From NCBI RefSeq assembly GCF_963662255.1, contig NW_026912127.1, positions 248,001 through 312,000 on the forward strand: a DNA stretch of 64,000 nucleotides. Reading direction: 5' to 3'. A program made the translations under genes and the position numbers. Of this stretch, positions 11,649-22,305 are shown piece by piece; within the stretch, counting starts at the first letter, position 1, and every line of letters starts with the position of its first letter. The DNA is from Cinclus cinclus. Taxonomy: Eukaryota; Chordata; Aves; Passeriformes; Cinclidae. Below the pieces are notes generated by a model. The model was not told the origin of the DNA and did not search any database. It was given only the letters and a program-made list of their open reading frames with translations.

Positions 11649-14260
11649 TCACTTCCAGGGTTGGCATCTGCTTGCTTTTGAGCCCGATAAGGCTTCATGC
11701 ATCTTGCTGGCAACCCACTTCTGTCCTCTCTCTGTGGAGACACAAGCAAAACCCTTTCCCCAAGTGATTAATTTGAAAGGCCCTTCAATTTGACTTGTCT
11801 CCAGGTTTCTGATTAAAACCAAAGGAGTCTCCTTCAGCTTTGCCCTTGTATTGTTAGTAAAGTGTCTTATAATCGGTGGAGTTGGCTCTGAAAAAGAACC
11901 ATTCAAAAAATTCAATATATATAAAGCTTTATTCAATTGCATGTGAGGCGTAGCCTCTGCCTCCCCTATTTTTTGTTTATCTAAAAGTGTTTTTAGGGTA
12001 TGATGTATCTTTTCTATAATTGCCTGACCTGTGGAAGAGTGGGGAATGCCAAAGGTATGTCTGACACCCCACGTTTTTTAGAAATTTGTCCAGAACCTTT
12101 CCAATATATGTTGGACCATTATCTGTTTTGACTTCCTGCAGTACTCCTAAAGATGCAAATGCTTGTAAAAAATGTCTTCATGCATGCTGTGCTATTTCTC
12201 CTGTATGTAGTGATGGAAAAATTGCCCCTGAAAAGATTTCAACTGGAACATGAATATTTTTCAGTTTCCCAAAAGATGGATATTTTGTAACATCTGTTTG
12301 CCATAATTGAAGACTTTGCAGTCCTCTCAGGTTGACTGCTCCCATAGAAACTGGTGGCTGTACCATTTGACAATCTGGACAGGACTGAATAATTTCTTTT
12401 GCCTGGCTTTTCAAAATGTGAAAGGATTCCATCAATGCTTGTGCATTTTGATGGAAAAATGCATGGCTTAATTTCGCCTGCTCAAAGATATCTGGTAAAG
12501 TTTGCAAAACTGACATGGTTAATTTATCTGCTTGTGCATTTCCTTCTGCTAAAAATCCTGGGAGTGATGAGTGTGCTCTAATGTGTGTGATGAAATATCT
12601 ATGTGTTCTGCTTTCCAGCAGTGTTTTCATACATGATAAACATGAATACAGAATTTCATTGTTTGTCTCCCTCAGAAGTGATCCTTCTAATCTTTTAACT
12701 ACCTTAGCTACATATGCTGAATCTGTGTTCAAATTGAGAGGCTGCTGAAACAATTCCAAAACTCTGACCATTGCTGCTAATTCTACAATCTGTGGTGAAC
12801 CTTGCACTATTTTCACATCTGACTCCCATTTTCCTATAGCTGAATTTTGCCATGTAATTACTGATTTGTGAGTCTTTCCTGAACCATCAGTGAATACTGT
12901 GATTCCATCCAACGGTTCCTCTCTTATTTTTGGTTTCTCTCTAAAACTTAATTTTGCTTTTAACATCTTGTGACTTGGATAATGAATTGTACAAACACCT
13001 GTATAATCTAACAATGCAACTGCTAAATCTTGTGATTTTTGATTTGCCCAGTCAAAGTACTGCTTTTTGAGAGGTAGATACATTATTGAAAAATCTCTGC
13101 CTGCCATTGTCATCAACCTTGTCCTCCCTTTTATTATGATCTGAGACATCATTTCCAGGTTTGTGAGAATCGTTTTCAGGGACCCGTAAGATAAAAAAAA
13201 TCCACTCTATGATTAAAAGAGGGTCTCTCTGAGACTCGTCTCATTGAAAAATCAAACCATATAGCTGTGTCTCTTCTCAAAACACCGCTAAACAAAAAGG
13301 TAGTAAATCTACATAATGATGTGCCTGTCTTTGTTGTATGATTTCTGCAACTCTCTCCCGAGCTTTCTGTGCTTCTGGTGTGAGAGTTCTGGGAGATTTG
13401 ATACTATTGTCTTCTCTCAAAAGATTGAACAAAGATGAAAGATCCTCAGTTTTGATTCCTAAAATTGGTCTCATCCATTTTATCTCTCCAAGAAATTGTT
13501 GTAGATCTTGTAAATTGTTGATTGTTGAGCTGATTTCTATTTTCTGAGGCTTTATTGTCTGCTCCATGATTTTCCATCCGATGTATTTCCAAGGTGCAAT
13601 CTCTTGAATCTTTGAAGTGCTGATTTCCAGTCCAGCCTTTTGCACTTCTGTAATCACACAGTCACGAGCTTCTTGTAGCTTTTGTTGTGTCGATGCCGCA
13701 ATGAGCAAATCCATGTAATGAATGATCCTCACTTCAGGATACTTTTCCTTGCTGGAGCCAAAGCTTGCGCCATGTACCACTGGCAAATTGTTGGCGAATT
13801 CTTGAGGCCTTGTGGTTAAACCACCCAATGATATATTTTCTAAGGTTCTTCTCTGTTTAAACTTGGAACAGAGAATGCCATTCAATGAGCATCATCTGGA
13901 TGAAGTGGTATGCTAAAGAAACAATCCTTGAGATCAATGATCACAAGCGGCCAATCTCTCTGAATCATCGTGAGAGAAGGAAGTCCTTGTTGAAGTGGTC
14001 CCATTTCTTTCATGATTTCATTCAGCTTCCTGAGATCATGACACAGTCTCCATGAACCAAAAGTCTTCTTCCGAATGACAAACACTGGAAAATTCCAGGG
14101 ACTATTTGTTGGCTTGATATGTCCTTTTTGCAACTATTCTTTGACTAAACTCTTCAAAGCACTCAATTTCTTCTTCTCCAAGACCCACTGATCCACCCAA
14201 ACAGGTTTATCAGTCTTCCATGTCAAATTCAGTGTTGTGAGTGCCACAGTGAGCCCCACT
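11649..14260 (-). pseudogene. pol remnant, class II provirus
   Basis: Read on the minus strand, reverse transcriptase begins near 14260. Motif [14 protein letters not shown] lies near 13920. Motif C reads YMDL at 13706-13717 instead of YxDD, so the second Asp is lost. RNase H (13152 to about 12500) keeps TDGSGK, a Glu (VELAAM), TDSAYV and a C-terminal D. The integrase zinc region is H-x3-H followed by CPDC, then a WQTD start of the core. The core is broken near 12100, and the C-terminal domain is open at 11942-11649. Several frameshifts make it non-functional. Confidence 0.85.
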
Positions 14261-14480
14261 AAAAATCTACTTTCAGACTCACGCCCTATTGTGCCAAAAG
14301 GTCTCTTCCCCATACTGTAAATGGCTTTTGCACAATGAAAGGATGAGTAATAGCTGGTTTTCCTCCTGGCCCTGAGATTACTATTGCATTCTCACTTTGC
14401 AGACATACGGAGCTTCCTCCTATGCCTGTGATTCGACCCAAAGGTACTACCAAATTCCATTCTCTTGGCCAGAAAATATA

Positions 14481-14684
14481 TTAAACAAGTGTGATGTCTG
14501 CTCCTGTATCAAGCACTCCTGTGATAACTAGTTTTTTGTCATTATGTGTCAACTCACAAGTAATAATTGGTTTGTGACCTATGTGTTTCAGCCATGTAGT
14601 GTGAACTTCTACATGATCATTATAATAAGGATGATCTTGGCCTAATGCTGTCATAACTTGATGTTCCAGTGGGTGAGGTGGCAA
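14481..14684 (-). pseudogene. Retroviral aspartic protease remnant, class II provirus
   Basis: The frame contains the retropepsin active-site motif LDTGADITLV and stops right after it. The flap region downstream is in another frame. It lies between the gag nucleocapsid and reverse transcriptase, as expected. Confidence 0.75.
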
Positions 14685-15067
14685 AGCAATTGCTTTTGCT
14701 GAGTATTCTCTGGAATAGTTAATGGTGGCTGAAGAGCTCTAGCTAAAACTGTCAGATCTTCATTATACTCTGCTGAAATGACTGATAAATGATCAGACCA
14801 AAAATACTATTTCTGTCTCTACCTATTATCAAAAAGTCTTGCCTTTTCTGAGAAGATCCTCTGACTCCTGTAGGTATCGATCTCTGCTCTCCACTCAGGA
14901 AGCATATTATTTTGGAAGCTGCCAGGATGCATTGTGCTCTGGGTGGTAATAATTCTCGGCCACAGGGGACACCTGCAAGCGTCTTGCAGAGGAAGTCTGA
15001 TTGACGTTCCCTAACAATTGTGCCGTCTGTGCTGTTGTTGTTCCCTGTGTTATTGCCATTACTTCTG

Positions 15068-18063
15068 TCATCGCACATTGACGACCCGCACTCTTTTCGA
15101 AGTTTCCTGAAATGGGTAATGGTTTTTCATCAACATCTGTCTGAGAGTAACACTCACTTGCAAGATGCTTTCGTCTCCTGCATCTTGGACAAAGCTCTGA
15201 TGGCTTGCCAGTCTTTGCAAGCTGAGGACAATTTTTTTAAAATGTCCAAAACCCCCACAATTGTAGCATTGTCCTTCAGGGGAGTTATTTTTCTTTTTAA
15301 AATTCACAAGAACCTGCTCAAAGTTTTCATTTTGTGCTTGAAGTACTCGTTCCATTTATTCTTGTATTCTTGAAGCTATATGCTGTGGAGTGCCTACTTT
15401 ATTCCAGGCTTCAACCATTTCTGATAAAGAGGGCTGACCAGGAATTGCACTAATAACTCTTTTGCATTCTTGATTGGCATTTGCAAATGCTTGCAAATGC
15501 AAACTTGCAAATGCAAGACTCTTTAACAAATGTGGTTTGGCTGCTTCATCAGTGACTTGCCTGTTCACGGCTTGTGTGAGTCTGTCTGTGAATAAAGAGA
15601 AGGGTTCAGACACGCCCTGTCTGATGTCTGTATCAATTGTGTCCTGCATGCCTGCTAGTGCAATTTGCAGAATTGCCTTGCATGCAGCTTCTTTGATATC
15701 TGTTAACACTTCTCATGGAAGTCTCGCTTGCTGAGCTGGATTGTTTTTCGGAGGATCACCTGCTAATTCTGCCAAGGTGAGAGCTGCATTCGGCCCACCT
15801 TGATATCTGGTTCTCAGTTCTTGCAGAGCCCTCCTCCATCTGTTGTCCCAGATGAGTTCCTCTGTGTCTGTGAGAATCAGAGAAACAAGAGACTTGAGAT
15901 CGTACGGAGTTAACTCATATATATTAAAAGTACCTTTCAAAAGCTGTTTGAAATATGAAGATCCCAGTCCATTGTCCCTGATTGCCTTAATTAAATATTT
16001 CACTACTTCATGATTCAACCTTTCTCACCTTGGATTTTGCCCTTGGACATCATAATTGACTGGCATGGCGATGTCACCTGTTCCAGTCACAGGACATTAT
16101 CTTTTGCTAGATTCAGCCTTATATGTGCCCAATCTATTAATGTCTGCGCTGCAGGTGGCTGTGCTTCCATGGAAATTGGCCTGTAAAGAGGAGCCATCTG
16201 ATGTGTTTGTGTCCACGCTGCAGCTTTATTCACGGGCCTCACTGGTACCTGCACTCTTTGTTGTGTTGTTCCTGGTCCTGGCTGAGGAACGAGCATCTGT
16301 GACTCAAGAGTCGCCTGAAGAGTCTGTAGAAAATCTGCCCTCATCTTTGGACGAGATTCCAGAGTTGTTCCCATCTGCTGTAAAAAAGCCTAAAAAACAT
16401 CTTTTGGTATTGTAACCAATTGTCCTTGATTTGCACTGGCATCTGCTGTCCACGCCAGAATCCCCTCCGACACTGTAATATATAATGTATCATCCCGTTG
16501 CTCATGAGGAACTTCCTGTATTTTCTTTTTAAAAGACGATTTTTTATAAGAAATCGGAAAAAAGTCTTGTAATGTTAGGGTTCCGCCACCAGATGGAGCT
16601 GCTGCCTACGTTTGTAACAATCTACTTTTCTGTTGCCGTTGCCATGGCAACCGAGGCTCGACCAAGTCTGTGTCCATGGAAACACCTTTTGCTTGGGCAC
16701 GCCCCGGCTCCACTCGCAGAGCCCCGGGGGTGTGGCCACTCCTGTCCCGACCGCGCCTCCTCTCTGCCCAGAAGACGCTGCCCTGCTCTTGGACATGCCT
16801 CCTCTCCTATCGTAATCACTATCGCTGTCACTGAATTCATGCCCTTCCGAGCTTGATTGGCTCTCATCTGAGCGGTTTCTTTGTTTTTACCACGCCCTAT
16901 ACGGCGTCTCTCCGTATCTGGGTTCCCGGTCCCTATCGCTGACACTTCCGAGTTTCGAGTCTCCCGCGCATGCTCGCCGCGTTTCGCACGCACCGCGCAA
17001 GCGCTATCCACTGCCTGTGTTACTATCACCGCGCATGTGCCGCTCCCTGTCGCGCCCGCCGTTACCGGGGCCGGGGCCGGGGTCTCCATCCCCGTCGCTG
17101 CACTTGGGGCCGGGACCGCCGCTGCCGCGCTCGCCGCGGTCTGGGCCGCCCTTCCCGCCGCCTCCGGGACCGGGACCGCTCTGCCCCCCGCCGCTGCCAA
17201 TCCGCGCGTCTCGGTCGGCGCCGCGGACGGCTGCGTCCCGCCTACCTCGGCAATGCCGCGCACCGAGCCCGCTCCGCTCCCCGCTGTTTCCGCGGTATTA
17301 TCTGCCTTTCTCGCGCTTCCCGCCTCCCCCCTTGTCCCCCCTGCCTCCCCGGGAGTCGTCTGCAGCTCCCTCCCGCTTTCTGGGGACAAGGTTTCTGAAG
17401 GGCTAAAGAAAAGAAAGTCTAGGTGCTCTAACACGCTGGGAAATATTTCTAACTTAATTTTTCCCGGCTTTGGATAAAGTACTGTGGGTAATTCAGGGAA
17501 AATGGGTGATTCTGGAGATTCTAGTAATTCAGGGCATATACCTTGACCTTCCTCAGGCCCTTCATCTATATTAATTGCACCTTGCTGGTAGCAAGGTTCG
17601 TCCACTGGCTGATAACCAGTAACGGTCTGCTGCTGGCTAGACCATTGTTGTTCCACTTGCTGATGGCAAGACGGTAAAAAACCTCGCTCCCCCAGCTGAT
17701 GGCTAGGTGAGGACCTTAGATTGCCCTCTGACAAATGGATAAGCCCGCATTTCTGCGAGATAGGACTTTTAGCATTATCCTGGCAGGAGACAAAAGCTTT
17801 ATTGCCTCCCTGTCTCTTAGAGTTGCTAAGTGAAACAAAGAACGATTGATTTCCTGCCAAAAACCTGGCTCAAATAACAAATTTATTTCAGCATGTGGAT
17901 ACCTTAGTCTGACCCACAAAAGTAAATTCTTAAGTTCTTTATCTGAGATGGGGATGGGATGAGCAGATGCCACACCTTTTAAGGTGGATAAAAGGCTTAT
18001 TTGTTCCTGACTGAGTCCATCCCCCATAGTTTCTGAATTTTGACCTGTCTTACCCAAAGGCAA
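15068..18063 (-). pseudogene. gag remnant, class II provirus
   Basis: A matrix-like frame (18063-17716) overlaps a 412-codon Ala/Pro/Gly-rich frame (17860-16622), then come capsid pieces at 16374-16087, 16018-15713 and 15709-15356. The last holds a major-homology-like segment beginning QGVSEPFSLFTDRL. The nucleocapsid piece (15355-15068) has one zinc knuckle, CYNCGGFGHF, with its final Cys not seen. The pieces are in different frames, so the polyprotein is broken. The Ala-rich part is coded by a dense CpG island at 16900-17330. Confidence 0.85.
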
Positions 18064-18260
18064 GTCTTCAAAGTCGAGCTGGACGGTTTTTCCTGATCTC
18101 TGGCCAGTCGGGCACAGGGGTGAGGAGTTCCCGGGTTTCCTCCCTTCCGAGTCGAATCTGGAGCTGGCTTTCTCTCAGCAGAGGTCAAAATTTCTGCAGT
18201 CTTCTCCAGTGGTGTGCCTCTCTCTGTTATTCAGGGTGTGTGGTCACATTTGTGAGCCAT

Positions 18261-18278
18261 GCCCACCCAGGGACGCCA
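18261..18278 (-). other. Primer binding site, tRNA-Asn
   Basis: On the minus strand TGGCGTCCCTGGGTGGGC follows the 5' LTR after 2 nt. It is a perfect 18-nt complement of the tRNA-Asn(GTT) 3' end including CCA. Confidence 0.9.
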
Positions 18279-18280
18279 GA

Positions 18281-18925
18281 TGTCACTGTCTGTGGGGTTT
18301 CCTGAACTGGAGATCACCCACAACAGGACATTTAGGTGGTTTAGAGTTCAAGTTTTCCCAGCTCCAGCACCGAAGAAGAATTAGGAAGCCGTTTTCTGTG
18401 GTTTCCAAGGTTGTTTATTCTTTCTTATCTAAGAAATTCTTTAACTAACAGAGGTCTGTGTAGTAGCTTGATCCAAGGCACACTCTCCATGCCCTTGGGG
18501 CAGGACGTATCTTTTATACTATAAATTACATACCTAATGTTTACAATTACTGTCCAACACATGACACCTTTATTACACTGTCCAACTTTGTCCCAAACCA
18601 ATCCAGTAATGCCATCCTGACTCAGAAGGTGGATGACATGAAGAAGAAGAAGAAAAGACATACCATGCCCAAAGTCCTCCATCTTAGCTTTAAAGCCCCT
18701 AATATAAACATTTCTAAAAACTCACTTTTCTGCCTTCTAACAATCTAATTTATACTCTACTTAATTTTTGTGACTTGTAATTCTTCCTGCAATGTTGGTA
18801 ATTTTTTCCAGGGACTAAAATCCAGTCCCCAGGGGTCTTGGGCACTATACCAAGCCCTCTGAGCCCCCTGCCTGGAGGGTCTGGAGGCATCCAGGGAAGC
18901 CAGGGGAAGACTCTGGACTCCCACA
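18281..18925 (-). repeat. 5' LTR of the class II provirus
   Basis: 645 bp, TG...CA on the minus strand, paired with 9865-10509 and carrying the same TATA and AATAAA positions. Confidence 0.93.
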
Positions 18926-20010
18926 TTTTTCCATCCCATCTCAGGCAGAGGTGGGACTTGGGGGGGAAAAAGGGGGGAGAGCAACACAGGAGTCAGAGGG
19001 GCAGAGGGAAAAAGCTGCTTTTTCCCATCCCAAGCCCAGGTAGAGGCAGAATTCCTTCCCATCCTGACCCATGGAGAGGCAGAATACAAGGGGGAGCACA
19101 AATACCTCAAAACACTCCTTTGAGGTAAAAATAGGACAAAGAAAGAGTAAGGTTTTAAGTCCAAACTACCCATGAAGGGGTCAAAGTTCTTAAATTTAAA
19201 AAACAAAAAAAACCCGACCAGTAGGTTGCCAGAAATACCACCGGGCAGCCCTTTGGGAATGACGTTGAGACACAAGGGAATTATACAAATGAAAAAGTAA
19301 AGAAAAATTGATTCAATATTTGTTTAATAAAGTGGACCAAAGAAATGATCCGTAGAGATAATCTGTATTGGGCCATGTTCAGATCGTTTGAGGGGTGGAT
19401 TTGTCGAGCATTAAACACATATGTTGCTTGTAAAGAACCATTTATGAGAGAGGAATGTGACTGTGCTGCTCTGTGGACAGAACAGCATAAACCATTCTCG
19501 GGATGTGCGTTCAAGGAAAAAGAGGATGAGGATAACAAAAAAGGTTACCTGGGAATTCCTTGATAATCTCCCACCTCCATATAAATACAAAAAATACAGG
19601 AGACACCCCCCCACCCTCCCACCCCCCCCCCCACCCCCCCCCCAATGTCTCTGCTCCCTCCCCTTCTGGTACTCCAATAGCTCAGAGGACTCCCTGGAGT
19701 CAAAGAAATACCAGGAGCGATAGGATCAGCAGAGAGGAGGGAGATAATGACACAAAGGCTCCCCTTTACCCCCTGAGGGAAGTCCCATTAGCGGGACAAC
19801 AGACTGAATTAACTGGATTTGTAAATGTTCCCTTGAACACAGGGGAGGTAAGAAACTAAAAAAAAGAGATGGGAAAACTATTGGAAGATCCTACAGGGGT
19901 ATCTGAGAGACTAGATCAATTCCTCAGACTAAGTAGGTATAATTGGATGGAATTACAATCTATATTAAATATCCAATTCACCAGGGAAGAAAGGGGGAGG
20001 GAAACCACCC
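18926..20010 (+). pseudogene. Leader and gag remnant of the family A provirus
   Basis: Plus-strand continuation of the gammaretrovirus-like element. Leader repeats run to about 19250. Then come a matrix-like frame (19345-19563), a C-run-rich Pro region (19600-19645) and a capsid start (about 19755-20010) with PLREVPLAG and FVNVPLNTGEV. Stops and frameshifts are present, and the gene ends abruptly at the LTR at 20011. Capsid motifs differ from those of the neighbouring gammaretrovirus-like provirus, so this is a separate lineage. Confidence 0.75.
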
Positions 20011-20467
20011 TGTTAGCGTGGAAACACATAATCACAGGATAATTATATGCAGGTGCATTTATTGAAAAGCTCTGGGAGCTGGGCTACAAACCCAAATCTG
20101 ACTCCGACATGGATTTGAGATGAACATGATTTTATACCCTTTTAATTATGTAACTGTATATTAATTATTAAACTCATATTGTTGTATACATTGATCTTAT
20201 CCAAGCATGAATTATTGTACTTTTCATCAGGTCCCCCAAACACCTTTTCTTGTGATTCTTATTACAATTAAACAACAACTATATTCAACTACCATACAGT
20301 CGTATCATTTATCATATGTTGATTACACAGGTGCAGTTTCACCTGATCTAATTTGTTCCCAGGGCCTAGTTCCCATTCCCAGGCCTACCAGACCCAACCT
20401 TTCTTACCATCACCTGAATCTATACAATTCCCATGATTTTGGAAACATTTTTAACCCTATGCTATCA
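20011..20467 (-). repeat. 3' LTR of the second gammaretrovirus-like provirus
   Basis: On the minus strand it starts TGATAGCATAGGG and ends GCTAACA. AATAAA (minus) lies at 20058-20063 and a TATA-like GGTATAAAATC near 20131. Confidence 0.9.
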
Positions 20468-20479
20468 TTTCCCCCCTTT
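20468..20479 (-). other. Polypurine tract
   Basis: AAAGGGGGGAAA on the minus strand, immediately before the 3' LTR. Confidence 0.85.
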
Positions 20480-20675
20480 GAAAGTATTTTTACTTCACTA
20501 TAATAAGTGCAAATGCTTTCACTTGATACAGTCCTCTTGGCTTCTGAGTTTTTACTTGATGTTCGTCTTCAAATCCATGGTTGTTGTAACCATGGTCATG
20601 GATGTTGTCACAAACCGAGGAACCTGAAGATGATGGGTGTGGATTTCTGTCCTGTGTCAGTGTCTTCATTATCTT

Positions 20676-22305
20676 TCAGTTCCAGGATATCCTTTTCTGT
20701 ATTTCTCTTTTCAGGATTCTGTAGACTAACCAAATCACTAAGAACATAATTAGTAAGATTACCAAATTCTCAATGATAGACCTAACCCATGAACTCACAT
20801 TCCATCCTAACCCTTTGAAGATTTTGTCTAACCAGCTCGTAGTCAAGTCCTTTTGTTCTTCTGTGCCTAATACCTTATTTGTTTCAACTGATTGATATAA
20901 TATTCTACATCTGCAGTTATGTTTGGGATGTGGATTCAGCAATGATCAACTTGTCCATTTAAAAATCCGCATGCCCCGTGCTCTTTAAGGAGTAACGTAT
21001 CTAAGGCCAATCGGTTTTGTAAAGTCATTTTTGTGGTTGCTTGTAAGTGAACATTTAGTTCTTCAAATCCTTCCTGGGTGACTCTTTCTAGTGTATCTAC
21101 TTGACCTGTAAGTTTATATAACATTTCTCTATTTTGGTAGTTTGTTATAGGACCGAATAAAGACTCTCGGGCCCACCCAAATTCCACTCCACTGGAGGGT
21201 TCTTGCCAAGTTTCATCCTGATCTGGAACTTCTCATCTTGTTCTTATCTGCAGAAGTTCATGTTTTCCTTTAAATGGGGATTTTTTCCAAACTGGACATA
21301 AAGTAGGCAGGCCCAGGTAATTTCTTTTACTTTCCCAAATCTACAGGCAGATGTGTTGTCCAGGTACCATCACTTGTTGCCCATACAAATTGTCCTGGAC
21401 TTTGGATTGTGCTCTTGCCACATCCCACTATTATCTTATAATTCACTTTACTTCGTTTGTGTTTGATCCCTCTGCAGGCACAACCAATTTGCAAGGCTAC
21501 TGCTAGTGGTGGCATTTGTTTTACCTTTATGTTGTCAGAAGTGCAATCATAAGTTTTATTACATGCCCACCAACTCACTATTTCTGCCTTTATTCTACTG
21601 CTAATGGCAGTGTTCATCACTGCTGGATCTGTTTCATTCTCAGGTCCTTCCCATTTTAATGCACCAAGGGGTATTTGCCGTATATTGAAATTTCTGAAGT
21701 ATACTCATGGACCACACACTGTCCCAGGGTTCTGTTTGACCTTTCCAATCTTTTTCCTCACACTTCCATACAAGAGTGGTCTCTGTGATATTCTCTTTAA
21801 TCTTTTTGTAGCGTGGCAAGAAGCATTCCCAGTTTGCAAGGTTTTGATCTTCAACCCACTATTCTATGATTTGTCCTACCTTTCCATGACTTGAAATACA
21901 GTCCTGTTTTCTCAAAGGCCTCGTCCATTCCCCTATTACTTTCCAGGTCTCCTTGATTATTTGCCTCGACTGTGGTACTTGTTTACATGCATTGTTTTGT
22001 TCTTTTGTACTTCAGATAATTTTGATGTTAGGATTCCCCAGCTTATTAGGTCTCCCGCTGCCTTCGGTATTGGTGTTTTGCATTGTGGCAAAGTCTTTGA
22101 CTAATCCAATCATTACATTCTCAGCCCAAATTGCATTGGAAACTTTTATCACCTGAGTTTCTGCCTGGACCTCCCTCTTCATTCTGGAATGAAGAGTGGT
22201 CAGTTGATCCTTTTGCATTCCATATCCCAAAGTAACATTAATTCCAGCTGGTGACATTAATATTAATAACCATAAAATGAGCATTGGCACAATTCCTGAC
22301 ATCAT
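20676..22305 (-). pseudogene. env remnant, second gammaretrovirus-like provirus
   Basis: It starts at 22305 with a hydrophobic leader (MLILWLLILMSPAG), followed by broken surface-protein pieces to about 21240 with scattered stops. The transmembrane subunit spans 21187-20676 with a heptad region (LQNRLALDTLLLKEHGACG), Cys residues after it, a frameshift near 20940, and an anchor (IENLVILLIMFLVIWLVYRI) with a short basic tail. It is not functional. Confidence 0.8.

Larger units (their letters stand above)
9865..18925 (-). mobile_element. Class II (alpha/beta-like) provirus, near full length
   Basis: The provirus reads right to left: 5' LTR, tRNA-Asn primer site, gag, protease, reverse transcriptase-RNase H-integrase, env, polypurine tract, 3' LTR. 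Both LTRs are 645 bp and differ at about nine places by eye, mostly near the start of U3, which means a fairly young insertion. The internal genes nevertheless carry many frameshifts and stops. It inserted into the leader of the family A provirus. Flanks are TTTTCC on the left and TTTTTCC on the right, consistent with a 6-bp target duplication with one-base slippage in the T run. Confidence 0.92.

Noticed and set aside
16881..17477. Plus-strand frames over the CpG island in the class II gag
   Set aside because: They are antisense to the gag frame and open only because of extreme G+C content.
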